Assembly: GCF_900625025.1 (NCBI RefSeq)
Contig: NZ_LR130580.1
Coordinates: forward strand, 83,908-147,907
Direction of reading: 5' to 3'
Length of the DNA stretch: 64,000 bases
DNA from: Lachnoclostridium sp. Marseille-P6806
Lineage (GTDB): Bacteria > Bacillota > Clostridia > Lachnospirales > Lachnospiraceae
The notes below the pieces were generated by a model. It searched no databases. It had not been told where the DNA came from and saw nothing but the letters and a program-made list of their open reading frames with translations. The translations under genes and the position numbers were made by a program. Within the stretch, counting starts at the first letter, position 1. Every line of letters begins with the position of its first letter. This document shows, in pieces, positions 36,005 through 45,344 of this stretch.

Positions 36005-37314
36005 AGCGGCGTCCCGGTTTCCGCTCCCAGAAGATAGTCGATAAACTGACGCGCCGTGCGTCCGGAATATCCGCCGTGATTCAGCTCCCAGCGCCGCGCC
36101 TCGGCCTTAAGCTCCTCCTCAGACAGGCCGATCTCCGGATGCTCCGATGCCAGCACACGGACAATCTCATCATATTCCAACGGCTCCGGCCGGAAATACC
36201 CTATGGAAATGCCGAAGCGATCCGCCAGAGAAAGCTTCTCCTGCACCGTGTCAGAGCGGTGCAGCTCATCCTCGCTCCGGTCCGAACGGTCAGACCACGT
36301 CTCACGGATCAGATGTCTGCGGTTTGACGTCGCATAAATGAGCACATTGTCAGGCCGCGGCTCCAAGCCCCCCTCGATCACCGCTTTCAGATATTTGTAG
36401 TCCGTCTCAAACTCTTCAAAGGACAGGTCGTCCATATAGATGATAAAACGATAGTTCCGGTTCTTGACCTCCGAGATAATTTTTGAAAGAAAGCAGAACT
36501 GATGCTTGTATATTTCGATCATCCGGAGCCCCTGATTATAATATCGATTCAATATTGCCTTGACGCTGGTCGATTTTCCAGTTCCTGCGTCACCGTAGAG
36601 GAGCACATTGTTTGCCTTTCGTCCCGCAACAAAGGCCTCGGTATTGCGAATCAGCTTTTCTTTCTGCAGCTCATAGCCTACCAGATCCTCCAGCCTGACA
36701 TCACTGGTCGCCGTGATCGGCAGGAGAAGCTCCGGCTCTTCCTCCGAGACGCGAAAGGCCTTGTTAAGCCCCAGTCTGCCTACGCCAAAGTCCCGGTAAA
36801 AACTCGTCACCGCAAGATACATCTCCTCCACGCTATCCGCCTCCTCAATGCGACGGCTGAAATAGCGGACCTTTTCACTCACGCTCCGGTTGAACACCCT
36901 CTCTTTTTTCAGCACTGCCCGATAATTCTGAATGACTGAGAAGCAGCGGATGCCCAGCTCCTTTTCCATCTGTGAAAAATCATACGAAAAAAGCTGCTTA
37001 AACAGCATCAGATCATTTTCTGCAAAAGCACGCACGGATCCCTCGCCGATCTCCGCCTTTTCGGCAACCAGCGTAAACGGCGTTTCCGTCATCGCCAGAA
37101 GAAAGGCCAGATAATTGTGCCAGAGATTATCGTCGAAGCCGTAGCGGGTGGCAATATCCAGAAGACGGTTGATTTGTTCCAGAATTTCCGCCGTCAGCGC
37201 CTCTCTTTCATATTCTCCGCCTTGAAAGCGGCGGCAGATATCCGCAAGGCAGAACAGCACGCTGTCCTCCGGAATGGAACGGTAAATTACCAGCTTTGAA
37301 GTCAGACGGTACAT
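35995..37314 (-). CDS. DUF815 family AAA-type ATPase
   Basis: 439 residues. An all-helical N-terminal part of about 190 residues is followed by an ATPase domain: [19 protein letters not shown], Walker [18 protein letters not shown], Walker [12 protein letters not shown], sensor [14 protein letters not shown], then [14 protein letters not shown]. This is the DUF815 family, widespread in bacteria and of unknown function. It has its own promoter at 37387-37414 and converges on tmcAL. Confidence 0.9.
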   Translation of the reverse strand: MYRLTSKLVIYRSIPEDSVLFCLADICRRFQGGEYEREALTAEILEQINRLLDIATRYGFDDNLWHNYLAFLLAMTETPFTLVAEKAEIGEGSVRAFAENDLMLFKQLFSYDFSQMEKELGIRCFSVIQNYRAVLKKERVFNRSVSEKVRYFSRRIEEADSVEEMYLAVTSFYRDFGVGRLGLNKAFRVSEEEPELLLPITATSDVRLEDLVGYELQKEKLIRNTEAFVAGRKANNVLLYGDAGTGKSTSVKAILNRYYNQGLRMIEIYKHQFCFLSKIISEVKNRNYRFIIYMDDLSFEEFETDYKYLKAVIEGGLEPRPDNVLIYATSNRRHLIRETWSDRSDRSEDELHRSDTVQEKLSLADRFGISIGYFRPEPLEYDEIVRVLASEHPEIGLSEEELKAEARRWELNHGGYSGRTARQFIDYLLGAETGTPLQE

Positions 37315-37386
37315 GGAAGCTTCCCCTCCTCTGTGGATCCCGCGGCCAATGGAAGCAGGGCACGCGCTCTTTCAGAAGTAAGTAGG

Positions 37387-37414
37387 ATTATAGCACTTCT
37401 GACGCAGCGTTCAA
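37387..37414 (-). promoter_or_regulatory. Promoter of the DUF815 gene
   Basis: TTGAAC (37414-37409), 16-base spacer, TATAAT (37392-37387), 72 bases before the ATG. Confidence 0.7.
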
Positions 37415-37430
37415 GACATTCTCCGGCTCT

Positions 37431-37460
37431 GCCGGTCGCTGTTGACGGCCGGTCGCTGTT
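37431..37460. repeat. Short direct repeat
   Basis: GCCGGTCGCTGTT occurs at 37431-37443 and again at 37448-37460, four bases apart, just upstream of the DUF815 promoter. It might be a binding site or a slippage duplication. Confidence 0.5.
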
Positions 37461-37494
37461 CCGGCCAGTCCGCAGAGCCTGCGTTTTGCAAAGT

Positions 37495-39615
37495 TTATTC
37501 CCCTCCGGCAGACGCCGCTTTCCCATCCTCTTCGCACTCTGCTTCTGATTCGCCTTTTGTGAGGCTTTCTTTTTGGCTTTCTTTCAGAGCGTTTTCTGCA
37601 GGTACCTTGGTCTCGGAGCCGTTTTTCTGATCAGGACTGTTTTCTTCCGGAGAGGGACTGTCTTCCGCAAGGCCCGGGATTTCCCCGGCAGACAGATCGG
37701 CAGATGGACCGGCCGACGGTACAGCCTTTCCCGGATCACTCTCTTCCGAAACGGAGCTGCTGCCCGGTACGGCGCCCGCGGATAAGCCGCTTTCCGCCGC
37801 GGCATCTGCTGCCGGGTTCTCCGCCGCAGCAGCTTTCTCCATCCCGCTCTCTTTCGCCGCCGGGGTCGCCCGCGCCGGTATGGCCTCCCGTTCTACGGCG
37901 CTTCCCGGCTCCGAACCCCAGAATATCTCAGCCTTGATAATCTGACCGTCAAGACAGCCGCAGGCGGGCGCGTATCCCAGCGGCTCCGAGGTTGAGATCC
38001 CGCAGATAATATCGTAGTTCCTCTCAGTATCCATGCCCTGAAAATGCTGAAATAAAGTATGCCGGCAGGTGATGCTCCCCGTCTGCACCGTGCCGTCATC
38101 ATAGAGCTTTTTCCATTGTCTCCGACAGACGGAATAGGACGGATTGCCGTTCTCATCATGCACAGTGGTGCTGTTCTCGCAGCCGTACAGATACATCGTG
38201 TAGTACCGGTAACAGCCTGCGCTGTGCACATGATAATACGGCGACGTAAAGCAGCCGCCCGCCGTCTCGGTATATTCCCTGTCGCCTGTCGGCCTGCCGC
38301 TTTCGTCCACATGATAATGACGTGTATAGTGTATCGAAGAGGCCGGAATATCACCGACGGTTATCGTCTGCGGAAGATCATTCACCGCCTTTGAAAACTC
38401 TGAAAATGTGACCTCCCGACTGGCATCCTTGCCGAATGTTTTCTGAACATCGACCCCCTTGGTGAGCAGCGCGTTTGCCAGTAATTCCTTTCCGCTACTC
38501 ACAGATGTAAAAGACCGGTCGATCCTCTCTCCGAGCGCGCCGAGCTGTGTCCGCAGTTCCCCGTAATCGCTCCCGTTCAGCACTGTATAGTCCGCAAAGA
38601 GCTGACGGATGCTGTTCTGCACGTTCTCTGAAATCTGCGCCGCCTGCTCTGTTTCTTTTCCCGCCATTTCCCGAAGCAGCTCTGCAAGAGAATCCAGACG
38701 CAGTCTCGCAGCCCGGTGATTTTCCTCCTCTGACGCAGAGAGTGCATCCAGCTTTCCTCCCACCGCCTCCTGCGCGTGACTGAGCGTATCGTGCCGCTCC
38801 CTTGCCTCCTCTGCAAGCTCCTGAATCCGCGTATTCAGAACCCCCGTGACCGCCTCCCGGTTCTCATCCATCAGATCGGTAAGCTGCCGGTAATCGGTGT
38901 CGATCAGCGTATGAAGAGAGCTCTGCGCTTCCCTGAGAAGTCCTGCCATTTCACGATGCCGTTCATCCTCCCGGCTGCCGTATCGCTCAATGAGACGCGA
39001 AAAGCTGTCGTCCAGTTCCCCGATCCGCCTGTCCAGAGAGCTGTGATCTTCCATCAGTGCCTCATAGCGTTTTTCCAGCGTTTCTTTCAGCCGTTTTGTT
39101 TCTTCCCCGATCTGCTCTGTCTGCGTATTCAGCGTATCGGTATGCGTCGCCTCCGACGTCCTGATCTCTTCAAGAAGCTGCAGAGTGTCGCTCCGGCTCT
39201 TCTCGCTTTCCCGCAGAATTTCCTCCATTCTGCTGCGCAGTTCCTCCACGGATTCCCGGAGCTGCTTTCCCTCCTCTGTCCCGGAGATATCCTTCCTCTC
39301 CAGCCGCTCCGCATAACCGCTCAGCTTATCCTGAATATCTCCCAGCGTCTGATCAATCGCACGGTAGTGCTCCTGCGAGGCGCTCGCAAAACTGTTCGTC
39401 CTTTCAAGAATCGCCGCGTTCTCATTGATGGTTTTGTCCAGCGCATCAAGACTCTCCCGGCTTCCTCCCTGCCGGCTCATGACGCGGGCCGTGAAAAAAA
39501 TGATAATGGCCAGCATGATGAGCACCGCCGCCATCAGCAGAATATAGGACTTTTTGCCCGCCTCCGCCTCTCCCTCTCCGTCATACGGTTCCCCGTATCT
39601 GTAATCCTCCGCCAT
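37495..39615 (-). CDS. Membrane-anchored coiled-coil protein with His/Cys-rich module
   Basis: 706 residues, not recognised as a named family. ATG follows GGAGGAACT. Residues 1-22 are acidic; 23-45 are one membrane segment; about 50-410 are almost continuous coiled coil (Glu/Arg/Leu heptads). Then comes GVDVQKTFGKDASREVTFSE, resembling short segments of phage tail proteins. At about 453-567 lies a module with eight Cys and several His (CFTSPYYHVHSAGCYRYY, then CRRQW, CRHT and CGC). The last 115 residues are a disordered Ala/Ser/Glu/Pro tail. The topology suggests an extracellular stalk. It has its own promoter; neighbours give no hint. Confidence 0.75.
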   Translation of the reverse strand: MAEDYRYGEPYDGEGEAEAGKKSYILLMAAVLIMLAIIIFFTARVMSRQGGSRESLDALDKTINENAAILERTNSFASASQEHYRAIDQTLGDIQDKLSGYAERLERKDISGTEEGKQLRESVEELRSRMEEILRESEKSRSDTLQLLEEIRTSEATHTDTLNTQTEQIGEETKRLKETLEKRYEALMEDHSSLDRRIGELDDSFSRLIERYGSREDERHREMAGLLREAQSSLHTLIDTDYRQLTDLMDENREAVTGVLNTRIQELAEEARERHDTLSHAQEAVGGKLDALSASEEENHRAARLRLDSLAELLREMAGKETEQAAQISENVQNSIRQLFADYTVLNGSDYGELRTQLGALGERIDRSFTSVSSGKELLANALLTKGVDVQKTFGKDASREVTFSEFSKAVNDLPQTITVGDIPASSIHYTRHYHVDESGRPTGDREYTETAGGCFTSPYYHVHSAGCYRYYTMYLYGCENSTTVHDENGNPSYSVCRRQWKKLYDDGTVQTGSITCRHTLFQHFQGMDTERNYDIICGISTSEPLGYAPACGCLDGQIIKAEIFWGSEPGSAVEREAIPARATPAAKESGMEKAAAAENPAADAAAESGLSAGAVPGSSSVSEESDPGKAVPSAGPSADLSAGEIPGLAEDSPSPEENSPDQKNGSETKVPAENALKESQKESLTKGESEAECEEDGKAASAGGE

Positions 39616-39762
39616 AGTTCCTCCGTTCTGACCTCTGTGCGTCTGTCTGCGCGAAATGCGCGGAAATGTTAAAAGCAGAAATAAAAGATATGAAGAAATA
39701 AAAGAAATCCAGATCTCCGGCAGTGCGGCAGCTTCCGGACGCGCCGCCTGCGGTGTGGTCCT

Positions 39763-39791
39763 ATTATAGGCAGTCAGCCCGCTCTGTTCAA
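39763..39791 (-). promoter_or_regulatory. Promoter of the coiled-coil protein gene
   Basis: TTGAAC (39791-39786), 17-base spacer, TATAAT (39768-39763). Confidence 0.75.
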
Positions 39792-39828
39792 GACAGCCGC
39801 CGGAGCCCTGTTCGTCATTTTTCTGACA

Positions 39829-39866
39829 CAAAAAAAGCACAGAAACGCGTTGTCCCGTTTCTATGC
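39829..39866 (-). terminator. Terminator of the DUF6056 gene
   Basis: GCATAGAAACG pairs with CGTTTCTGTGC (one G-U type mismatch), followed by TTTTTTT on the minus strand. Confidence 0.8.
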
Positions 39867-39948
39867 ACTGACCCGTACTTATATTTTTGTTGACTATTTT
39901 ACAGATTCAAAAATTTTTACAATGCCTTTCTTTCTCTCCATCGCCGCC

Positions 39949-41508
39949 TCAGGAAACCGGCGTCATACCCTCCTCGTAGTATTCGACACTTTCTTTCTGA
40001 TAAAAAAGTTTTGTTCCCCTGATCCAGTCCTCCGCTTCCTCCGGGTACAGGAGAGCCGGATCAACATTAAGATGATACACCTGCACATTGGCCGCGTCAG
40101 ATTCAAGAATCGCAGTATTCACGGCCATCTGATAGCCATAGTACTGACAAGTCTGATGCTTCAGACCATAAAGCGCGGAATCCGTGAGATAGACCGTCGG
40201 ATTCTGAGAAAGGGCTGCACGGCACATCCAGAAAGAAACTCCCAGTCCCACCGCGAGAACAGTGCCCTGCACGGCCTTTCCGGAAAGCATATCAAGCCCT
40301 CTTCCGGCATGAACCGACAGCCAGCCGATCCCATAGAAAAGATTGCACAGAATGAGCAGCAGATATAAAAAGATCATTACATTGTCAAGCCTTTTTATAT
40401 GCACTCCGGCACCGGAGGTATAGATGGCCGGCGCATTATACGCACAGAACAGACAAAAGCTGGTGAACGCCGCCAGCAGAGGCAGCGGGTAGCGGAATGA
40501 GGCGAAAAAATCATCCGGCCTCCTGCGTTTTCTTTCCCTGAACACATGCAGAAGCACCAGCGACGATATCACAATAAACGCCAGTACATACCCGTTAAAC
40601 CACAGGCCGAGATTCTTCCATCCCTGAACAAACGAGTAACGAACCGTGTCAAGAACCGTCTCTCCCTCGTTCCGCATGACGTCTTTTCTCACCGCATTTC
40701 CGGGCGCTCCGAAGTTGACGGCAGCTCCGACAAAAAAGGAGAGCGCAGCCGGCGCCATGCGCATAAGCGCGGCAAGCACCTCCCTCCTCCGCTCTCCCTT
40801 TACATAAACTGCGGCATAAAACAGCGCCAGCGCAATAAAGAGAAGCAGCGTCAGCACTCCATTGAATACAGAAAGATTATTACCGCCCGCCGCAAGAAAC
40901 CCGAGCAGGCATATCCCGATTTGTTTCAGCCGGGCGGATGCCCCTTTTCTCTGTTTTTCACGCACCGCGTCCACAAATACATCTCTGATCACAAGGGCCA
41001 GATACAGAATCCACAGCGCATGCATGAATGTGTAATGAACGGCGGAATTGTACCATGTATAAGTCTCAGACTGACTCTGCACGGTCTGAAGAGACGCGAT
41101 CGCAGTAATCGCATACAGCGCCAGAGCAGCCGCCCTTTCCGCCCGAAAAAGCCTGACAAAAACACTGTCAAACAGCACATAATACGAAATAAGAATACTG
41201 CCCAGCATAAAGACGCCGGTGAGATGATACAGCCTGATTCCCCACACCGCCGGCTGCAACGCCATCAAAAAACAGGATGTATAGGTTCCCTGCCACGACC
41301 GGTAGGTTTCCGCCATGGTCCGGAATGCCTGTGCGATTGCCGGGAACGGACTGCCGCTTTCCAGAAAGACCGCCCGCACCTCGGCGGAATAGGAAAAGTC
41401 GTCCGCCCAAGGGTACGCAAAGCGGGAAGCGTAAATAACAGGAATAAGCGACACCGCCAGCACGATCAGCAGAATCATGCTAAATACCGAAAGAAAGCTG
41501 CGCTTCAT
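39949..41508 (-). CDS. DUF6056 family polytopic membrane protein
   Basis: 519 residues with about eleven hydrophobic segments. Just after the first one comes RFAYPWADDFSYSAEV, the Asp-Asp motif shared by DUF6056 and related GT-C-like glycosyltransferase-fold membrane proteins; a soluble C-terminal part follows residue 440. The resemblance suggests transfer of a lipid-linked sugar to a surface polymer, but no substrate can be given. The start MKRSFLSVFS follows AGGAGTATTC; frames up to 30 codons longer are open. Confidence 0.78.
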   Translation of the reverse strand: MKRSFLSVFSMILLIVLAVSLIPVIYASRFAYPWADDFSYSAEVRAVFLESGSPFPAIAQAFRTMAETYRSWQGTYTSCFLMALQPAVWGIRLYHLTGVFMLGSILISYYVLFDSVFVRLFRAERAAALALYAITAIASLQTVQSQSETYTWYNSAVHYTFMHALWILYLALVIRDVFVDAVREKQRKGASARLKQIGICLLGFLAAGGNNLSVFNGVLTLLLFIALALFYAAVYVKGERRREVLAALMRMAPAALSFFVGAAVNFGAPGNAVRKDVMRNEGETVLDTVRYSFVQGWKNLGLWFNGYVLAFIVISSLVLLHVFRERKRRRPDDFFASFRYPLPLLAAFTSFCLFCAYNAPAIYTSGAGVHIKRLDNVMIFLYLLLILCNLFYGIGWLSVHAGRGLDMLSGKAVQGTVLAVGLGVSFWMCRAALSQNPTVYLTDSALYGLKHQTCQYYGYQMAVNTAILESDAANVQVYHLNVDPALLYPEEAEDWIRGTKLFYQKESVEYYEEGMTPVS

Positions 41509-41569
41509 ATGAATACTCCTGACAATTTCATGCCACATTCCGTACTGCGGGTTCCGTGCTGTGATAAAA

Positions 41570-41598
41570 ATATTATTCCAACATAAAATAACAATCAA
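41570..41598 (-). promoter_or_regulatory. Possible promoter of the DUF6056 gene
   Basis: TTGATT (41598-41593), 17-base spacer, TAATAT (41575-41570), 62 bases before the ATG. Confidence 0.5.
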
Positions 41599-41681
41599 GC
41601 GGTGCGCTGCTGTTCATGCTTATTATATCGCAAAAACAGGGCACCGGAGCGGCCGGTTCTGCCGCTCTTCCGTTGTCTTAC

Positions 41682-42110
41682 TTACGCAGTCTTTAAGAAA
41701 ATGCGGAGAATGGGCGCAGCCCGGACCCGCGCCATACCCTCCCGGTCTTTCCAGAGCCGTTCCTTTGCCTTTTTATCCGCCGTCTCCCGGCCTGTCTCCT
41801 CAAAATAGCGTTCAACGATTTTCAGCGCCGTATCATACGCCGCCTGCTCGTTGTCCGCGCCGTAATCATTCACGACCCGGGGACGCAGCGTCTCCATCGC
41901 GTCCGCCAGAACCACCGGCTGATCGCCCGCATTCACATTCGCATCCATCACGCCATAAGAAAGCTCTGCCAGCTCCGCGAATGCCCGGTCAAGCGGCATA
42001 CCGTTTTTCTGGTCTATCCTTCAGCGCCTCGGACCCCTCATCGAGAATCGGAACAGAGGTGTCGAACGACGTCTGCATATCCGCGTCCGGGGTGAACATC
42101 GCCTCGTAGC
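41682..42110 (-). pseudogene. Unrecognised gene remnant with a frame break
   Basis: One frame reads GRYEAMFTPDADMQTSFDTS (first 20 residues), DEGSEALKDRPEK and stops; a second frame begins MPLDRAFAELAELSYGVMDA and continues for 105 residues to KAKERLWKDREG and RIFLKTA. Composition and codon use look coding, and the two frames abut, suggesting one disrupted gene truncated at its 5' side by the neighbouring IS630 piece. I cannot assign a family. Confidence 0.5.
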
Positions 42111-42112
42111 GG

Positions 42113-42564
42113 CCAGGAATGCAGGCAATTGCTGTTGCTTCCGATGACTTAATGCCGGACGAGAGTCATAGCACAATCAGCAGAGATTATGAATACAAGC
42201 GATCAGGAACGGTTTCCCTGCTTGCTGCAATCGATTTGCAGACAGGTGAAGGCATCCCGCTGATACGTGATAAACACAGCAGTAAAGAGTACATCGAGTT
42301 CCTTAAGGTATTGGATGAGAAATATCCAAGCCGAAACACGGATCATGGTTAAACATGATAGAAGATTTCTTCAACAAAATGACTCGCCAGATGCTGCGCG
42401 GAATCCGGGTAAAAAATAAAGATGAACTCGTTAACCGGATCTATAAATACTTTGAAGAAGCAAACGAGGAACCGGTAGTGTTTCACCGGAAATACAAGCT
42501 TGATGATGTCGATGTATCGGAAGCAGTTATCGTTGATACGCTTCTGCTCAAAAAGTCCGGTTAA
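42113..42564 (+). pseudogene. IS630-type transposase remnant with internal deletion
   Basis: The first part (MQAIAVASDDLMPDE to FLKVLDEKYPS) and the second part (PKHGSWLNMIEDFFNKMTRQ to the end) are neighbouring sections of an IS630-family transposase. About 45 residues that normally lie between them, with the catalytic Asp-Asn-His region, are missing, and the junction shifts the frame. The N-terminal helix-turn-helix is absent as well. It is next to tRNA-Ala. Confidence 0.85.
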
Positions 42565-42632
42565 TTCAAGGACGATATACTAGGTTTTGCCTCATATTTG
42601 CCCCACGACATGGCTTTTGAGAAAAATAAAAA

Positions 42633-42665
42633 CTCCGGGAACGCCGTATTTACAGGCTTCCGGAG
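42633..42665 (-). terminator. Terminator of tRNA-Ala
   Basis: CTCCGGAAGCC and GGCGTTCCCGGAG arms enclose TGTAAATAC; TTTTTATTTT follows on the minus strand. Confidence 0.8.
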
Positions 42666-42687
42666 CTTTTGTCATCTAAATATTTGA

Positions 42688-42760
42688 TGGAGATAGCGGG
42701 ATTCGAACCCGTGACCTCTGCGTTGCGAACGCAGCGCTCTCCCAGCTGAGCTATATCCCC
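42688..42760 (-). tRNA. tRNA-Ala, anticodon CGC
   Basis: 73 bases, all arms pair: acceptor GGGGATA/TATCTCC with discriminator A; D arm GCTC...GAGC; anticodon stem CTGCG/CGCAG with loop TTCGCAA; T arm with GGTTCGAATCC. The G3-U70 pair, the identity element of alanine tRNAs, is present. CCA is not encoded. The CGC anticodon reads GCG. Confidence 0.97.
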
Positions 42761-42766
42761 GGATAC

Positions 42767-42790
42767 GGGCGCTCGCTTTCGCCAGCGCCC
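42767..42790 (-). other. GC-rich hairpin in the tRNA-Ala precursor leader
   Basis: GGGCGCT (42790-42784) and AGCGCCC (42773-42767) pair, capped by GC-GAAA-GC. It lies between the promoter and the tRNA 5' end, six bases from the latter, so it would sit in the RNase P leader. Confidence 0.6.
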
Positions 42791-42802
42791 AACGCATGTG
42801 TT

Positions 42803-42831
42803 ATCATACTGCGGAGTTCAGAATTTGTCAA
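42803..42831 (-). promoter_or_regulatory. Promoter of tRNA-Ala
   Basis: TTGACA (42831-42826), 17-base spacer, TATGAT (42808-42803). It is 33 bases beyond the ftsZ stop. Confidence 0.85.
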
Positions 42832-42863
42832 AGACTTTTTTCAAAACCTGTTATCCAGCTCTG

Positions 42864-44171
42864 TCAAAATCTGCGGAAACGCCCGTTCCCTTTCTCCGTC
42901 TCATCCTCATCGTCATCCAGATAGCCGCTCTCCGTGCCGCCGGCACCAAGAGAACCGCTCATCGTCGTATTCCCCGTTTGGCTGCCCGTCATAAAGCCGG
43001 GGACATCAATCTTAATGAGCTTTTGCGCCTGACGGGACGGCTGAACGGACGGCGTTCCCATATCCGGGAAAGAAAGCCCCTGCATTCCGGCCTGATTCTG
43101 CCGGGGTGCAGTTCCCGCAGCCGCTCTCCCGCCCGCCGGAGGAATGACCGGCTGGAAGAACGCAGGCTGTCCCTGAACCGCCGCACGGTTCACAAACGAA
43201 GCGCTGCCCTTGGGGTCCTTGCCCTCCCGTATTCCGGTGGCAATGACCGTGATGCTGCAGCTGTCCTTTTTTGAATCATCGTACATGACACCGAAGATAA
43301 TATTGACATCCTCTCCGGCAAGGCTCTGTACATATCCGGCCGATTCATAGGCGTCGTCGAGCGAGACATCTCCGAAAATATTGATGATCACGTCGCTCGC
43401 ACCGTCGATCGAAGTCTCAAGCAGCGGGCTGTCCACCGCCATGCGGACGGCGTCCTGCGCTTTCTTCTCGCCCTTGCCGAAGCCCATGCCGATATGCGCC
43501 AGACCCTTGTCGCGCATCACCGTCTGCACATCCGCAAAATCCAGATTGATGATCGCCGGAAGATTGATCAGATCGGTAATGCCGGTCACGGCCTGCTGAA
43601 GAACCTCATCCGCTTTCCGGAGCGCCTCCGGCATGGAGGTCTTGCGGTCGATGATCTCATACAGCTTGTCGTTCGGAATCACGATCATGGTGTCGACATT
43701 CGGCTGAAGATTCGCAATGCCCTCCATGGCTCTCTTCATCCGCGCCGGCCCCTCAAAGCGGAACGGCTTTGTCACCACCGCAACCGTGAGGATTCCCTGA
43801 TCCTTGGCGAGCTTCGCCACGACCGGAGCAGCGCCGGTGCCCGTACCGCCGCCTTCGCCGCAGGTAATGAACACCATATCCGCGCCCTTGACCGCATTGG
43901 CGATCTCCTCGGAGGTCTCCTGCGCCGCTTTCTCTCCTACATCAGGGTTTGCGCCGGCTCCGAGGCCCTTGGTCGTCTTCTCGCCGATCTGAAGAACTTT
44001 GGGAGCTCTGCACATATCAAGCGCCTGCTTATCGGTATTGATCCCGATAAACTGAACGCCTGCCACATTCTCCTCCACCATCCGGTTCACTGCGTTGTTT
44101 CCACCGCCGCCGACGCCGATTACGACAATCTTTGCAGCCGATTCCGTATTATCCTCTTTTACCTCTATCAC
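42864..44171 (-). CDS. ftsZ: Cell division protein FtsZ
   Basis: 435 residues. GTP-binding signature GEGGGTGTGAAPVVAKLA, the synergy loop NLDFADVQTVM, a conserved C-terminal globular domain to about 320, a Gln/Pro/Ala-rich linker, and the tail motif KLIKIDVPGFM (membrane-tether and ZapA/SepF-binding peptide), unusually followed by 45 more residues rich in Gly, Thr and Asp. FtsZ builds the division ring. The start is GTG after AAGGAGGGCC. It is the last gene of the dcw cluster. Confidence 0.97.
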   Translation of the reverse strand: MIEVKEDNTESAAKIVVIGVGGGGNNAVNRMVEENVAGVQFIGINTDKQALDMCRAPKVLQIGEKTTKGLGAGANPDVGEKAAQETSEEIANAVKGADMVFITCGEGGGTGTGAAPVVAKLAKDQGILTVAVVTKPFRFEGPARMKRAMEGIANLQPNVDTMIVIPNDKLYEIIDRKTSMPEALRKADEVLQQAVTGITDLINLPAIINLDFADVQTVMRDKGLAHIGMGFGKGEKKAQDAVRMAVDSPLLETSIDGASDVIINIFGDVSLDDAYESAGYVQSLAGEDVNIIFGVMYDDSKKDSCSITVIATGIREGKDPKGSASFVNRAAVQGQPAFFQPVIPPAGGRAAAGTAPRQNQAGMQGLSFPDMGTPSVQPSRQAQKLIKIDVPGFMTGSQTGNTTMSGSLGAGGTESGYLDDDEDETEKGNGRFRRF

Positions 44172-44354
44172 GGCAGGCCCTCCTTACTCCTTTATCTGCA
44201 TCCGCGCACCCGCTCCTCGGCGGGTTTCTGCCCACTTTTCACCAAACACGGAAATCATATACCCCCGCAGCACTCTGCTGAGGCAGACCCGTTTGTTATA
44301 AGCGTGAATAAAGACAATATATCTTGTTCATAATACAATTTGCACAGTAAATAA
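44172..44354 (-). other. Gap between ftsQ and ftsZ
   Basis: 183 bases with an AT-rich half next to ftsQ and a GC-rich half next to ftsZ. A CCCGCC-GAGGA-GCGGG hairpin lies about 40 bases before the ftsZ ribosome site. A separate ftsZ promoter is likely here but no convincing boxes were found. Confidence 0.4.
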
Positions 44355-45326
44355 TCAATTCATTTTTTCCATAAACGAGATTCCCGCGTGATTTGACGGT
44401 GTAAATCCGGTCAGATCAATCGTTCCGGACTGTCCCTCGAGCTTGGGGAGTATCTGTGCCAGATTGGATATCTTCTCATCCATATAGCTGTCCTGCCCCA
44501 TATTCACGCGGACCTCCCCGTAAAACAGCGTGAGTGAGTTCAGCGAATCAAAATAGATGCGGTCCACAGCCAGATTATACTTGTTCAGAAGCTGCGTGAT
44601 ACGGAGGATACGGTCAAACACCGACGCATCGTCCACCGGCAGCTTCTCCTGCAGGAGGATATGATCAAAGCTAAGCCCCGTGACCTCCGGAATCCCCTCG
44701 ACCTCCTCCGACGAGGATTCGACCACGGTGCCATCCCTCGTGAAATACATGTAGCTGCCCAGATAGCTGACGTAGCCTGCCAGCGCCTTTTCATAGACTG
44801 TGACACGGATCCGGTGCGGCGAGACGATTTCCACCGTCATCTTCTCGACAAACGGCACATCCTCTACACTTCTTTCCCGATAGCGAAACGCAAGATAAAG
44901 CGAGTTGTGCCCCAGCGGACCGGCGCAGACGATATCGGCGATCTCCTCGTCCGTGCGCATGGTATTCCCGCTCACCTCCACATCCGTGACACGGTGCGCC
45001 GCAGCAAGATAATATACGATTCCCGCGAGGAGCAGAACGACAGAGACGGCTGCCGCCGCCCGGATCAGAAGTCCCCGGTGGCTTTCCACAAACGCAGCCC
45101 GGCGCTTCCTCATAGAGGCTCTGCGCCATTCCCGCTGCCTGCGTGCGGATTCCTCCCGCTCCGCCATTTCCCTGCGGCGCAGCCTCTGTGCCCGTTCGCG
45201 TATGCTCTCTGCGCCCGAATCAAAGCGTTCTGCCGGAGCCTCCGCTTCCTCCATATCGTCGTCCGCATCATAATAGAGGGGCTCTGCATCGTCAGGCTCT
45301 GTTTTTTTTCTGCGAAATATCATCAT
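44355..45326 (-). CDS. ftsQ: Cell division protein FtsQ/DivIB
   Basis: 323 residues. A highly charged cytoplasmic N-terminus of about 85 residues, one membrane segment (RAAAAVSVVLLLAGIVYYL), then a POTRA domain (HRVTDVEVSGNTMRTDEEI) and the beta domain (VEKMTVEIVSPHRIRVTVYE). It links FtsL/FtsB to the septal synthase. It is 18 bases from ftsW and in the expected place before ftsZ. Confidence 0.92.
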   Translation of the reverse strand: MMIFRRKKTEPDDAEPLYYDADDDMEEAEAPAERFDSGAESIRERAQRLRRREMAEREESARRQREWRRASMRKRRAAFVESHRGLLIRAAAAVSVVLLLAGIVYYLAAAHRVTDVEVSGNTMRTDEEIADIVCAGPLGHNSLYLAFRYRERSVEDVPFVEKMTVEIVSPHRIRVTVYEKALAGYVSYLGSYMYFTRDGTVVESSSEEVEGIPEVTGLSFDHILLQEKLPVDDASVFDRILRITQLLNKYNLAVDRIYFDSLNSLTLFYGEVRVNMGQDSYMDEKISNLAQILPKLEGQSGTIDLTGFTPSNHAGISFMEKMN

Positions 45327-45344
45327 CTCAAAAGCACTGTGTCC

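Larger units (their letters stand above)
39616..39948 (-). other. 333-base gap between the coiled-coil gene and the DUF6056 gene
   Basis: It holds the terminator of the DUF6056 gene (39829-39866) and the promoter of the coiled-coil gene (39763-39791). About 145 bases between that promoter and the ATG form a long leader with no recognised structure. No further gene is seen. Confidence 0.6.

Noticed and set aside
36205..36215. Further copies of the ATGCCGAAGC repeat block at 2575 and 36205
   Set aside because: These matches lie inside ruvB and the DUF815 gene in conserved coding positions and lack the rest of the repeat.
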